A DNA stretch of 64,000 nt from Chersky-840 sp050011815 (GCA_050011815.1 JBEKIJ010000004.1:1-64000), one strand, 5' to 3'. Counted from the first letter of the stretch, positions 48,094 to 57,681 are shown. Notes: generated by a model from the letters alone, not told the origin. Made by a program: numbers and translations.

Positions 48094-48882
48094 ATGCGCG
48101 AGAACTCGTTACGAGCGGTCTGGGCTCAACGGGGGGTCGCCCTCGGCGGATGGCTGACATTGCCGAGCAGCATGAGTGCCGAGATCATGGCAAACGTCGG
48201 GTTCGATTGGGTGTGCGTCGACATGCAACACGGGATGATCGGGTTCGCGGAGATGGTCCGCATGCTCCAAGGCATCTCCACGACAGACACCGTGCCGTTG
48301 GTGCGCGTTCCTCGGAACGAGCCCGGCATCATCGGCAGGAGCCTCGATGCCGGTGCCTGGGGGGTCGTCGTCCCCATGGTCAACTCCCGACAGGAGGCCG
48401 AGGCTGCAGTGGCGGCGTGCCGCTACGCCCCGGTGGGAATCCGCAGCTATGGACCGTTGCGTGCCAACTACTACGCGGGGTTCGACTATTTCAGCCGGGC
48501 CAACCGCGAGGTGACATGCATCGTGATGATCGAGACCGAGGAGGCGGTCGACAACGTCGAGGCCATCGTGTCGGTCCCGGGAATCGATGTCGTCTACATC
48601 GGGCCCGCGGACCTCGGTGTCAGTTTGGGCCTCCCTCCGGCTCCGGACCACCCCGAACCGATCTTCACCGAGGCCCTCGATCGGGTGCTCGATGCGTGTC
48701 GTCGCCACGACGTGGTACCGGGCATCGCCGGGAACGCCCACACCGCTGTCAAACGGGTGGAACAGGGGTTTCAGCTCGTCGAGGTGGCGTCCGACGCCGG
48801 GTTGTTGGCCCTGGGCGCCGGAAATGCGCTGCAGCAGGTCCGGCCCACCGCCGGTCCGGCGCCGAAGTCGGCCTATCTGTGA
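48094..48882 (+). CDS. HpcH/HpaI-type class II aldolase/citrate lyase family
   Basis: 262 residues. LGGWLTLPSSMSAEIMANVGFDWVCVDMQHGMIGFAEM gives the catalytic His (MQHG). VRVPRNEP supplies the Arg, and IVMIETEEAV with YIGPADLGVSLGL the metal-binding Glu and Asp. These enzymes split 2-keto-3-deoxy diacids to pyruvate plus an aldehyde, or run in reverse. The stop overlaps the start of the dehydrogenase gene (GTGA). Together they could cleave and then reduce or oxidise 2-oxo acids in aromatic or sugar-acid breakdown. Confidence 0.92.
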   Translation: MRENSLRAVWAQRGVALGGWLTLPSSMSAEIMANVGFDWVCVDMQHGMIGFAEMVRMLQGISTTDTVPLVRVPRNEPGIIGRSLDAGAWGVVVPMVNSRQEAEAAVAACRYAPVGIRSYGPLRANYYAGFDYFSRANREVTCIVMIETEEAVDNVEAIVSVPGIDVVYIGPADLGVSLGLPPAPDHPEPIFTEALDRVLDACRRHDVVPGIAGNAHTAVKRVEQGFQLVEVASDAGLLALGAGNALQQVRPTAGPAPKSAYL

Positions 48883-49838
48883 CCGCCGCGGCGCCCCGCC
48901 CCAAGGTGGTGGTCGCCCTGCCGCTGGCGGAGAGACTGCTGGATCAGCTGGCGGAGTGTGACGTCACCTTCCTCCCGGCGGGGAGATCCGACGGAGCGGC
49001 CTTCGAGACCGCCGTCGGGGAGGCCGACGGCCTCCTGGTCGGTTCCACCGTCATCGTGGACCGGGACCTGATGGCCTCGGCCCCGAGGCTGCGCGTGATC
49101 AGCACCATGAGCGTCGGGCTCGACCACATAGATCTCGACGCCGCACACCAGCGAGAGATCGTGGTGACGATCACCCCGGTGCTGAGCGACGCCGTCGCCG
49201 ATCTGGCCATGGCGCTGATGACGATGCTGTCTCGGCGCGTCATCGAAGGCATGCGAGCCGTGACCGCCGGTCGGTGGAGCGGGGTCCCCTTGGGTGGGGA
49301 CCTGGCCGACAAACAGTTGTTCATCGTCGGATTCGGTCGGATCGGCCAGGCGCTGGCGACGCGGGCGCGGGCGGCGAGGATGCGCGTCTCGCACCTGGAC
49401 GGGCGCGCCGACCTGCCCGTCATGGACGGGGTCGATCGGGTCCGGAACCTGCTCGAAGGGCTGCGGGACGCCGATTTCGTCTCGTTGCATGTCGATCTCA
49501 ATGCCGAGACCCGGCATCTGATGGGCGCGGAGGCCTTCGCCCTCATGAAGCCCAGCGCCTTCCTGGTGAACACGTCGCGAGGGGCGGTGGTCGATCAAGC
49601 GGCGCTGGCCCGGGCCCTCGCCACGCACGAGATCGCCGGGGCGGCGTTGGACGTGCTCGAGGAGGAGCCCCCCGACCCCGACGACCCTCTGTTGGGAGCA
49701 CCCAACGTCATCGTGGTGCCCCACATCGGCTCCGCCACCACCGAGACGAGAGACGCCATGGCGCGATGCGCTGTCGACAACCTCCTCATGGTCTTGCGCG
49801 ATGAAGGCAGCCCGTTCGCGGTCACCCGGACGGAGTGA
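48879..49838 (+). CDS. D-2-hydroxyacid dehydrogenase
   Basis: 319 residues from the GTG at 48879, coupled to the aldolase. NAD-binding loop LFIVGFGRIGQALATRARAARM, substrate Arg in NTSRGAVVDQAAL, Glu in LDVLEEEPPDPDDPLL and His in VVPHIGSATTETRDAM, the standard catalytic triad. It may reduce glyoxylate, hydroxypyruvate or tartronate semialdehyde, products that such an aldolase could yield. Its sequence lacks the formate-specific segments of the gene at 23555. Confidence 0.92.
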   Translation: MTAAAPRPKVVVALPLAERLLDQLAECDVTFLPAGRSDGAAFETAVGEADGLLVGSTVIVDRDLMASAPRLRVISTMSVGLDHIDLDAAHQREIVVTITPVLSDAVADLAMALMTMLSRRVIEGMRAVTAGRWSGVPLGGDLADKQLFIVGFGRIGQALATRARAARMRVSHLDGRADLPVMDGVDRVRNLLEGLRDADFVSLHVDLNAETRHLMGAEAFALMKPSAFLVNTSRGAVVDQAALARALATHEIAGAALDVLEEEPPDPDDPLLGAPNVIVVPHIGSATTETRDAMARCAVDNLLMVLRDEGSPFAVTRTE

Positions 49839-49915
49839 AAGAGGAAGCTCGATCCCCCACAGCGCCCCAGGTCGGTATGGCGGTCTCGCAGCCTTGGGCT
49901 TAATGTACGCCCGCT

Positions 49916-50797
49916 ATGGGAGTCGTCCGGTCGACGTGGAGATCGATCTTCCACGGCGAGATCGTCATCTGGCCTGCTCCGGTCGTCGGGGCGATCGTGG
50001 CCCTCACGTCGTTTCTCGTTGGTTCGAAGAGAGGTGACGTCCAGGTCGATATTGCCCTCGCCAGCATGGCCGCCTTCTTGTTCGGCGTTCTCCTGGCCTT
50101 CACCATCGTCCGGGCTCGTGAGCGCCTGTCCCGGGTTCAAGACTTGGTAGCCAAGGGCAACGCATCGCTCCTGTCGATCCACCAGATGATGGCGGTGTTC
50201 GACGAAGACCGCCGGCTCCGGGTCCGCGACCTGATCGATCGGCACCTCACCGACCAGATCGACTACCGCCTGGTCGACCACCACGTCGCCACGCCCTCGT
50301 ACGTCGAGCTGACCGATGCCGTCTATACCCTCAGCCCCAGCACCCGTCCCGAGGAAGTCGTCCACAAGGAGCTGGTCAATCTGGGCATCGGCCTGGGTGA
50401 AGGCCGGGTGCTCATCGAAGCGGCCACCGGACAGGCCCTGTCACCGCTCGAGTGGAGCGGCCTGCTCCTCCTGCTCCTGGTGCTCCTCGGACTCATCTCG
50501 GTGCTGCCGGGCGGCACGGTGCTGGGAGCGTTGGTCGCCGGCGTGTTGTCGGGCACCCTGGTCACCTTGATGATCCTCCTGCGCAAGCTCGATCTTCTGC
50601 GCTGGCACGAGCGGGTCACGATCTGGGAGCCCACCAGTCGGCTCTTCAGGAGCATGGGAAACGACCCCTACGTCCCTCGAGAGGTGATCGAGAGCGGGCG
50701 CTACCGCCCCACGGGCCGCGTGCGGGTTGTCGACTATCCCGATCCCTACCCCACGAGGACCACCAAGATCATCACGGTCGAACACCTGGGAGGGTGA
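49916..50797 (+). CDS. membrane protein, bestrophin-like/DUF4239-type
   Basis: 293 residues. Two helices near the N-terminus (about 18-34 and 44-66), a cytosolic helical middle, and two more helices (about 180-225: GLLLLLLVLLGLISVLPGGTV then GALVAGVLSGTLVTLMILL), followed by a soluble C-terminus with a DYPDPYP motif. The layout resembles DUF4239 proteins, proposed to be ion-channel-like, but I see no diagnostic motif. It is 7 nt convergent with the large secreted protein gene. Confidence 0.65.
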   Translation: MGVVRSTWRSIFHGEIVIWPAPVVGAIVALTSFLVGSKRGDVQVDIALASMAAFLFGVLLAFTIVRARERLSRVQDLVAKGNASLLSIHQMMAVFDEDRRLRVRDLIDRHLTDQIDYRLVDHHVATPSYVELTDAVYTLSPSTRPEEVVHKELVNLGIGLGEGRVLIEAATGQALSPLEWSGLLLLLLVLLGLISVLPGGTVLGALVAGVLSGTLVTLMILLRKLDLLRWHERVTIWEPTSRLFRSMGNDPYVPREVIESGRYRPTGRVRVVDYPDPYPTRTTKIITVEHLGG

Positions 50798-50804
50798 TCC
50801 GGCC

Positions 50805-53399
50805 TCAACGGCCCAGCAGCCACCTGGCGCCGCGCCACGCGCCGCTCCTGACCCTCGCACTCATTGTGTGTGACGTGAGGGCGACTCGCGTTCTCCGGTC
50901 GCCGGGGCGAGTGAGTGCTCCCTCGTGGGCCGGCACCGTCGCTTCCCCGTGGTCGCGGCGTGTCGTCAAGCCGGCCCAGAACAGTCGGCCTGACATCCGG
51001 CGGGGTGTATCGACGAGGGTGAGCAACGAGAAGCCGAAGACGATCAATGCCGCCCCGATCAGCCCCACCCATTCCACGCCGGGGCCGGGACCCGTGAACG
51101 CCAACGAGCCCGAGGATGCCGAGGTCGCGGTCGACGTCGATGTCTGAGACCCGGCCGATGTGGACGCCGCCAGGGTGGAGGACGTTGTCGGTTCGGAATT
51201 GGTCGCCGTCGAGGCCGTCGTTGCCGTGGTGGTCGCAACCGTGGTGGACGGCACCGTGGTCGTCGCCACCGTGGTCGTCGGTGCCGTCGTGGTCGCCACC
51301 GTGGTCGTCGCCGTTGTCGAGGGCACCGTCGAGGACACGACGCTGGTGGGGGGAACGGTCACCGGCACGGTCGTGGGCGGCACGCTGGTGGGGGGAACGG
51401 TCACCGGCACGGTCGTGGGCGGCACACTCGTGGGGGGAACGGTCACCGGCACGGTCGTGGGCGGCACACTCGTGGGGGGAACGGTCACCGGCACGGTCGT
51501 GGGCGGCACACTGGTGGGGGGAACGGTCACCGGCACCGTCGTCGTCGGCGCAACGGTGGTCGATGGCACCGTCGTCGGCGCAACGGTGGTCGAGGGCAAG
51601 GTGGTCGGCACGGTGGTGGGCGGCACCGTGGTCGGCGGCACGGTGGTGCTGACCGCGGTCGAGACGATCACGCCGTAGCTGTCTGTCGGATCGGTGCCCA
51701 CCGACCAGCACTCCCCGGTCGCAACGCACGAGACGCCCGCCAGAGGACCAACCGCCCCGGACGGCAGGCTCTGGGTGGTCCAGGTACTGCCTCCACTGGT
51801 CGTGGCCACCACCACGCCGTTGGTGTCGGTGGGATCACTCCCGACGGCCCAGCAGTCGACGGCCGAGACGCACGAGACGGCGCCGAGAGGGCCGACGACG
51901 GTGGGCGGCAGGCTCTGGGTGGTCCAGGTGCTGCCTCCATTGGTCGTGGCCTCCACCACACCGTTGGTGTCGGTGGGATCGCTCCCGACGGCCCAGCAGT
52001 CGACGGCCGAGACGCACGAGATTCCGGTCAGAGGTCCAGCCGCGTTCGGGACCTTGTCGGCTTTCCAGGTGGCCCCGGCGTTTGTCGTGGCCGCCACCAC
52101 CCCGAAGGTGTCGTTGGGATCGCTACCGGCCGCCCAACAGTCGGAGGGGGATGCACAGGCGACGGCGGCCAGCGGCCCGATGCTCTTGGGCACACTCTGC
52201 GCGACCCAGCTGGCGCCCCCGTTTGTCGTGGCCACCACCACGGCGGTGGTGTCGGTGGGGTCGCTCCCGACGGCCCAACAGGCGGTGGCCGAGGCGCATG
52301 ACAGTCCGAGAAGTGGTCCGGTCCCCGTCGGTACCGTCTGTTGGGTCCACGTGCTCCCCCCGTTGGTGGTGACCGCGATCGAACCGAAGGTGTCGGTGGG
52401 GTCGCTCCCCACCACGAAACATTCCGAGGACGAGACGCAGGAGATCGCGGCGAGGGGTCCGAGGCTGTCGGGGAAGTTCACTGCGCCCCACGTACTCCCC
52501 CCGTCGGTGCTCTCGAGGACCTGGCCAAAGCTGTCAGTGGGATCGCCGCCCGCCGCCCAGCATTGCGAAGTGGTCGGACAGGTGACTGCGGCCCCGAAAC
52601 CGATGCCGACCACCTGGGTGCCCCACGTGCTCCCCCCGTCGGTGGTCACGATGATCATGCCGTAGGTATCACTGGGATCGGTCCCGGCCGCCCAACAGTC
52701 GGTGCTCGACACGCACGAGACGGCGGCGAGGGGTCCGGCGAGGCTGCTGGGTTGACTCTGGGTGCTCCACGTGCTCCCCCCGTCGGTGGTGACGACCACC
52801 GCAGCGTTGGTGGCGGTGGGATCGCTGCCCACGGCCCAGCAGTCGGCGGTCGAAGCACACGAGACGCCGGCCAGCGGTCCCGTCCCGGTGGGCACGGTCT
52901 GGGTGCTCCACGTGCTCCCCCCGTCGGTGGTGACGACCACCGCAGCGTTGGTGCCGGTGGGATCGCTGCCCACGGCCCAGCAGTCGGTCGTCGACGCACA
53001 CGAGACGGCGGCCAGCGGTCCCGTCCCGGCGGGCACGGTCTGCGCAGCCCACGTGCTCCCCCCGTCGGTGGTGACGACGATGGCGCCGTTGGTGTCGGAG
53101 CCGTCGGTGCCAACCGCCCAGCATTCGGAAGAGACGAAGCAAGACATCCCCGTGAAGTTCGCCTCGTTGCCGGCAGGATTCTGGACCGCCCAGGGTCCGG
53201 TTTGTGCGGACGCCGTGCCGCTCAGGATCAGGGAACCGATCGCACCGGCCAGGCAAGCCACGCCGAGAACAATGCAAGAGAGGCTGACACGCGCCACCGT
53301 TCGGGCACGCCCCCCGGTTCGCTCGCGGCAAGGACTTGCGCTTTGAGTTCGTGGCCGTGCCACAGCCATCATCGACCCCCTCGGCCCCCAAACAATCAT
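50805..53399 (-). CDS. large secreted repeat protein, propeller-like with Thr/Pro/Val stalk and LAFTG motif
   Basis: 864 residues; the start may be the ATG at 53399 or 53372. Signal peptide ends near ASAQTG (about 65). Residues about 66-560 hold about ten copies of a roughly 47-residue repeat: CWAVGSDPTDT, VVVTTDGGSTWSTQ, PTGTGPLAAVSC. This is like BNR/Ycf48-type beta-propeller blades, with a conserved Cys pair per blade. A Thr/Pro/Val-rich stalk follows (about 570-730). LAFTG (766-770) and a membrane helix come next, but then a basic tail of about 68 residues, far longer than normal for a sortase signal. Function unknown; surface display is likely. Confidence 0.75.
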   Translation of the reverse strand: MIVWGPRGSMMAVARPRTQSASPCRERTGGRARTVARVSLSCIVLGVACLAGAIGSLILSGTASAQTGPWAVQNPAGNEANFTGMSCFVSSECWAVGTDGSDTNGAIVVTTDGGSTWAAQTVPAGTGPLAAVSCASTTDCWAVGSDPTGTNAAVVVTTDGGSTWSTQTVPTGTGPLAGVSCASTADCWAVGSDPTATNAAVVVTTDGGSTWSTQSQPSSLAGPLAAVSCVSSTDCWAAGTDPSDTYGMIIVTTDGGSTWGTQVVGIGFGAAVTCPTTSQCWAAGGDPTDSFGQVLESTDGGSTWGAVNFPDSLGPLAAISCVSSSECFVVGSDPTDTFGSIAVTTNGGSTWTQQTVPTGTGPLLGLSCASATACWAVGSDPTDTTAVVVATTNGGASWVAQSVPKSIGPLAAVACASPSDCWAAGSDPNDTFGVVAATTNAGATWKADKVPNAAGPLTGISCVSAVDCWAVGSDPTDTNGVVEATTNGGSTWTTQSLPPTVVGPLGAVSCVSAVDCWAVGSDPTDTNGVVVATTSGGSTWTTQSLPSGAVGPLAGVSCVATGECWSVGTDPTDSYGVIVSTAVSTTVPPTTVPPTTVPTTLPSTTVAPTTVPSTTVAPTTTVPVTVPPTSVPPTTVPVTVPPTSVPPTTVPVTVPPTSVPPTTVPVTVPPTSVPPTTVPVTVPPTSVVSSTVPSTTATTTVATTTAPTTTVATTTVPSTTVATTTATTASTATNSEPTTSSTLAASTSAGSQTSTSTATSASSGSLAFTGPGPGVEWVGLIGAALIVFGFSLLTLVDTPRRMSGRLFWAGLTTRRDHGEATVPAHEGALTRPGDRRTRVALTSHTMSARVRSGAWRGARWLLGR
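51341..51545. repeat. 42-bp tandem repeats encoding the stalk
   Basis: Five copies start at about 51341, 51383, 51425, 51467 and 51509, with only single-base differences. Each codes for 14 residues (PVTVPPTSVPPTTV) on the minus strand. This is a coding repeat inside the secreted protein gene and should vary in number between strains. Confidence 0.93.
51690..53150. repeat. about ten ~141-bp coding repeats (propeller blades)
   Basis: Successive segments share long near-identical stretches, such as CACGTGCTCCCCCCGTCGGT and GGGTCGGTGGGATCGCTGCC variants, at about 141-bp spacing. Nucleotide-level identity is high, especially between 52740 and 53100, indicating recent duplication or gene conversion. 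Confidence 0.75.
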
Positions 53400-53918
53400 T
53401 GCAACTGGCCTTCAATGCGCCCTCATCACAATTGATGAAGATGGCCTTGCGGAGACCGCTGGTTGCCTGGGTGGATACCGAGCGACGGCATCGGCGGCAA
53501 GCTCGTTGGCCAGAACGACTGGGACGGGGGCCGCTCGTCGTGCCGCGCATGCTGATTCGCACGTCGGAATAGGCGACGACGATGCTCCGGGCCCCCGTCG
53601 CGCTCTCCTCTTGAACACAGAATTGCTATTTCTCAACGCTCTGTGTCGCGACCGCCCGTTCACCGGTGTCGATGGGGGACCCCATTGACCCCATCTGTCA
53701 CCGCAGGCACAAGCGTCGGCGCGGCCGTGCCCCGCCGGCAGTCAGAAGACGCCAGGCGTGGCCATTGCGTCAGAGGCCGCCCACCCCTTGTGAATCGTCA
53801 ATCATGACGATGCGCCGACGATGCGGGCCTGACCTACTTGCGTCGGGGTAACAACAGGCGGGTTGCCCACCCCGGATGGTGAAACGTGGGACCCGCCGAG
53901 GCTTGTTTGGGGGTCAAG
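53400..53918. other. divergent intergenic region, no gene found
   Basis: About 520 nt between two divergent secreted-protein genes. It has lower GC than the surroundings, with AT-rich patches near 53385-53440 and 53610-53640. An inverted repeat TGGGG-GA-CCCCA lies near 53673-53684. No ORF has good coding character. It probably holds both promoters. Confidence 0.5.
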
Positions 53919-55919
53919 ATGATCAGCGCCTGGGCGCGTCGTCACACGTTCGTGGTCGCACTGGCAACCCTTGTGGGTCTGAGCGGCTTTCTCGTCGTAG
54001 TGAGCCCGGGGGCCGCCGACGCGGGGGTGTCGTGGAGCTCGGTCAATCCGGCCCTCCCGTCGGACGCCGTGGCCGGGGGAGGAATCACCCTGGCGTCGAG
54101 TTCGTGCCCGGCCGACGGGTGGTGCATCGCCGTCGGCAGCTACCCGGGAAAGAACGGGAGCACCTATTACTCGGCGGGGTTGATCGACTCCGAATCGGGA
54201 GGGACATGGACCGCCACCGAGTCGCCGCTCCCCAGCAATGCGCTGGCGGGTGATCCCCAGGCATACCTCGAGGCCGTCACGTGCGTCTCGGTCGGGTCCT
54301 GTGTGGCCGTCGGCCGGTATCTCGACTCGTCGGGGGCGACCCAGGGCCTGGTGCTCCAGTTGTCGAACGGCGTGTGGTCCCCTTCCGAGCTCACCTTGCC
54401 CGCTGACGGCGAGACGACCGGCTCCTCGGCCTACGCCCAGTTGTCGGCGGTCGCCTGTCCGAGCAGTGGGTGGTGCACGGCGTTGGGTCTCTACACCCAA
54501 TCCTCGGGGAGCGAGCAGGCTCTCGTCGCCACCGACGTCGGAGGGAGTTGGAGCGTTTCCTCGGCGCCTCTTCCCGCCGCGGCGTCGGGATCGCAGTTCA
54601 TCGCCCTGTCGTGCCCGGCCCTGGGCTCGTGTGTGGCCACCGGGACCTACCTCGTGGGCGGGAACGACCTCGGCATGGTGGATTCGTTGTCGGGGGGGAC
54701 CTGGACCGCGACGGCGATCCCGGTTTCCCCGGGAACATCGCCGCAGGCGTCGATCGCCAATGACGACCTGGCCGTCTCCTGTCCGGCGGTGGGTTCTTGT
54801 GTGGTGGCGGGGACCACGTTCGACGGCAACTACGAAGGCCTCATCGACACCTTGTCGTCGGGGACCTGGACCCCGTCCGCGGTCGGAACACCCGGCGGCC
54901 AGCCCTCCACCGACGTGCAACTGACCTCGGTGGCGTGCACCGCCTCCACCGCGTGCGTGGCGACCGGCCTGGCCCTCGAATCCGGGGCCGAGCAGGGCAT
55001 CTTCGAGACCTTGGCGTCGGGGACCTGGACCCCGTCCGCGGCGCCCACACCTGCTGGAACGCTGTCGGGCACCAACATCGAGGTGCACGATGTCGCCTGC
55101 CCGACAGCGGGAACGTGCGTGGCCGTCGGCCAGTCCGACCTGACCGGAACCGTGAACGGGTTGCTGTGGAACCTCGCCGCCGGATCCTGGGCCGTCACCG
55201 CCGCCCCGCTCCCCTCTGACGCCAACGCCAGCTCGGACCCGTCCTTCTCGCCGATCGCGTGTCCGGGGGCCGGTGTGTGCATCGCCGTCGGTACGTACCT
55301 GGGCGCCGCAGGTCGAGAGGGTGTGGTCGAGACCGATCCTTCCCTGGTGGCGTCTACCACGACCCTCCAGATGCAGCAGCAATCGACGACGTCGTTCACC
55401 TACTCGGCCACGGTGACCGGGACAGCGGGGCCCACCGGGACGGTCGTCTTCTCGGCCGGCCTCAGGTCCGTGTGCAGCGCCACGCTCTCCAACGGCGTCG
55501 CCAGTTGCAACGGCCCCAACCCCCCGGCGTCGACCATCGTGGCGTCGTACTCGGGAGACGGCAGCTCGGCGCCATCGTGGGGCAGCGCCACGAGCCCCTC
55601 CATCCTGACCGCGATCACCGCCATGAGCGGCTACGACGCGTCCGCCCGGATCAACACCTTCTTCGGCTCGCCGCTGCAGGTGAAGGTCATCAACACGGCC
55701 GGCGCCGGTGTGCCCGGCGTGGTGGTGACCTTCTCGGTGCCGCCTGAGTCAGCACAATCGGCCTATCTGTGGGGCTCCGCCACCGCCGTGACCAACGCCG
55801 CGGGCGTGGCGACAGCGCCGGTGCTCTCGGCCAATGCCATCAAGGGCCTGTACTGGGTGGTCGCCTCGGCCACAGGTGTCCCGGTCTCGACGGCGTTCCT
55901 CCTGCAGAACACGAAGTAA
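53919..55919 (+). CDS. large secreted repeat protein with Ig-like C-terminal domains
   Basis: 666 residues from the ATG at 53919. Signal peptide ends at ADAGVSWS (about 35). Residues about 36-480 hold repeats with LSCPALGSCVATGTYL, VACTASTACVATGLAL and VACPTAGTCVAVGQSD, two Cys per repeat, propeller-like. Residues about 480-570 look like a Big-type Ig domain (TTLQMQQQSTTSFTYSATVTGTAGPTGTVVFSAG), and about 585-666 a Big-1-like module (FFGSPLQVKVINTAGAGVPGVVVTFSVP). No anchor, so it is probably released or bound through its domains. It is distantly related to, and divergent from, the protein at 50805. Confidence 0.8.
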   Translation: MISAWARRHTFVVALATLVGLSGFLVVVSPGAADAGVSWSSVNPALPSDAVAGGGITLASSSCPADGWCIAVGSYPGKNGSTYYSAGLIDSESGGTWTATESPLPSNALAGDPQAYLEAVTCVSVGSCVAVGRYLDSSGATQGLVLQLSNGVWSPSELTLPADGETTGSSAYAQLSAVACPSSGWCTALGLYTQSSGSEQALVATDVGGSWSVSSAPLPAAASGSQFIALSCPALGSCVATGTYLVGGNDLGMVDSLSGGTWTATAIPVSPGTSPQASIANDDLAVSCPAVGSCVVAGTTFDGNYEGLIDTLSSGTWTPSAVGTPGGQPSTDVQLTSVACTASTACVATGLALESGAEQGIFETLASGTWTPSAAPTPAGTLSGTNIEVHDVACPTAGTCVAVGQSDLTGTVNGLLWNLAAGSWAVTAAPLPSDANASSDPSFSPIACPGAGVCIAVGTYLGAAGREGVVETDPSLVASTTTLQMQQQSTTSFTYSATVTGTAGPTGTVVFSAGLRSVCSATLSNGVASCNGPNPPASTIVASYSGDGSSAPSWGSATSPSILTAITAMSGYDASARINTFFGSPLQVKVINTAGAGVPGVVVTFSVPPESAQSAYLWGSATAVTNAAGVATAPVLSANAIKGLYWVVASATGVPVSTAFLLQNTK

Positions 55920-56133
55920 CACAGCCATGCCCGAGCCGCAGCCCGGCTCCATGGATCACTGACACACGACACGCCGGCCTGGCGCCGGGTGCCGGGGGAC
56001 GCTATCGGTGGCGTGGAGGCACGGTCCGACAGACCGGTGGGGTGCTCGTTCGGTCGGGTCGCCCGGCTCCGGCCTCGTGCGCCCCGGCAGGTGATGGTCA
56101 CCGAGATGCGGGTGTGCCGGCGGTACGATCCCG

Positions 56134-56763
56134 GTGATGCACATTCAGCTTGGTGACGTCGCCACCTGGGTGGGGAGTGCCGTGACGGTCGGCGTCCTGT
56201 CGGTGGTCGTGTGGCAACTGGGGATGCTTCGCAAAGAGCGCGAGTCCCGGCAGGCCGCATCGGTGTCGGCGTGGATAACGGATCGCCAGATGAGCTTTCC
56301 TCCCAAGGACCGCCCCAACCCCACGGTGCGCGTGGAGGTCTCGTTGCGGAACGTGAGCAGCCAGCCGATCGGCCGGGTCCTCTTCCAGGTCACCCTGGGC
56401 TCGGAGCATCGCCGGATGAGTGTCGGGCCGGTTCCCCCGGACGGTTCTGTCACCGCAGAGACCGCCATCTTCAGGTCGATTGCCATCAAGGATGCGAACT
56501 CGAGCCCAGAGCTCGACATCTGGTTCACCGACGAAGCCGGCCACGCCTGGCACCGACCCCACGCGGGCAGCCTTCGGCAGAGTCGGCCGCCGCGCGACTG
56601 GTTGGAGCTGCGCTTCTCGGTCGCCGAACCGCCCAGTCAGAAGCAGGTCGCCCTGGTCGGCCAGGCGGTCGGAGCCGATCCCGACCCGGACGAAACTCCC
56701 GAAACGATGGGGCCCAGCTCCGACGAGCTCTGGCTCGCCTCGGTGGACGAGAGGTCGGCGTAG
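56134..56763 (+). CDS. membrane-anchored protein of unknown function
   Basis: 209 residues from GTG 56134, or 208 from ATG 56137. One N-terminal helix (about 10-30, VGSAVTVGVLSVVVWQLGML) is followed by a short basic stretch and a soluble domain rich in beta-strands (VRVEVSLRNVSSQPIGRVLFQVTLG). It resembles small anchored proteins seen near conserved hypothetical genes; no enzyme motif. It ends 60 nt before the oxygenase gene on the same strand, so co-transcription is possible. Confidence 0.65.
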   Translation: MMHIQLGDVATWVGSAVTVGVLSVVVWQLGMLRKERESRQAASVSAWITDRQMSFPPKDRPNPTVRVEVSLRNVSSQPIGRVLFQVTLGSEHRRMSVGPVPPDGSVTAETAIFRSIAIKDANSSPELDIWFTDEAGHAWHRPHAGSLRQSRPPRDWLELRFSVAEPPSQKQVALVGQAVGADPDPDETPETMGPSSDELWLASVDERSA

Positions 56764-56822
56764 GAGCCTGCGCGCCGGCCGGCCCCAGGAGTCCCCGTGA
56801 CGGTCACACGAGGGAGCTGACC

Positions 56823-57668
56823 GTGGGTCTTGATGCCACTGCGGCATCCCAGCTCGTGGACCTCGACCGTTACCCCGTGCTCGATCCCGGCTGCCCGAGG
56901 CACCGTGACGTGGTCGAGGGGGCGAGGGCCCAGATGGCGACGGTGGGAGCCGCCGAACTCATCGGCTTCGTGAAGCCGTCGGGGGTGGCGGCATTGGTGG
57001 CGGACGCCGAGTCCTTGGCGCCGCGGGCCCATCGGTCCCGAGGGAGGGCCACCGCGTATCTCGAGGCTCCCGTCCCGTCGTTTCCGAAGCGACACCCGCG
57101 GCGCACCCGAGGTGCGTACTCCGTGGGCGCGGTCGCCTATGACCTGATCCCGCGCTCCTCACCGTTGCGCCTGCTCTACGAGTGGGCGCCGATGGTCGAG
57201 CTCATCGCCGCCATCTTGGACCGGGGCCCGCTCTTTGCGTACGCCGACCCCTTCGGAGCCCTCAATCTGGCGGTCATGCGCGAGGGCGACGAGCTCCAGT
57301 GGCATTTCGATCAGACGGACTTTGTGGTGTCTCTGGCCATCCAGGCTGCATCGGTGGGAGGGGACTTCGAAGTCGCGCCGCGCATCCGATGTCCCGACGA
57401 CGAGCGATATGACGATGTCGGGGCGGTGCTCGAGGGAGACCACGCTCCGGTCCTCACCCTGCCCATGACGCCGGGGACACTGTTGGTCTTCGAGGGCCGG
57501 CACTCACTGCACCGGGTGTCACCGATCTCCGGATCAACGCTGCGTCACGTCGGTCTGCTCGCCTTCGACACCAAACCGGGGACCGTCAGCAGCGAGGCTC
57601 TCAGACTGGACCGCTACGGGCGCACCGAGGCCTTGGCGCAGCCCCCTTCCTCGTGGCCCCCTACGTGA
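56823..57668 (+). CDS. 2-oxoglutarate/Fe(II)-dependent oxygenase
   Basis: 281 residues from the GTG at 56823, preceded by GAGGGAG. Iron ligands are visible as HFDQTDF (HxD) and a later His in FEGRHSLHRVSPI. STLRHVGLLAFDTKPG supplies the Arg for 2-oxoglutarate. The FEVAPRIRCPDDERYDDV segment recalls the ArpA/BesD-like group of amino-acid hydroxylases and halogenases. The Asp is retained, so hydroxylation or demethylation fits better than halogenation. It is 13 nt from the formaldehyde-activating enzyme gene, a strong hint of functional coupling. Substrate unknown. Confidence 0.8.
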   Translation: MGLDATAASQLVDLDRYPVLDPGCPRHRDVVEGARAQMATVGAAELIGFVKPSGVAALVADAESLAPRAHRSRGRATAYLEAPVPSFPKRHPRRTRGAYSVGAVAYDLIPRSSPLRLLYEWAPMVELIAAILDRGPLFAYADPFGALNLAVMREGDELQWHFDQTDFVVSLAIQAASVGGDFEVAPRIRCPDDERYDDVGAVLEGDHAPVLTLPMTPGTLLVFEGRHSLHRVSPISGSTLRHVGLLAFDTKPGTVSSEALRLDRYGRTEALAQPPSSWPPT

Positions 57669-57681
57669 TAATGAAGCTCCC

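Noticed and set aside
51341..51545. CRISPR or iteron origin
   Set aside because: The 42-bp repeats are in frame and encode a Thr/Pro/Val stalk.
53802..55382. Long minus-strand open frame of about 526 codons
   Set aside because: It lies opposite a clear secreted-protein gene, has Arg/Gly-rich low-complexity translation and no domain; a typical high-GC shadow frame.
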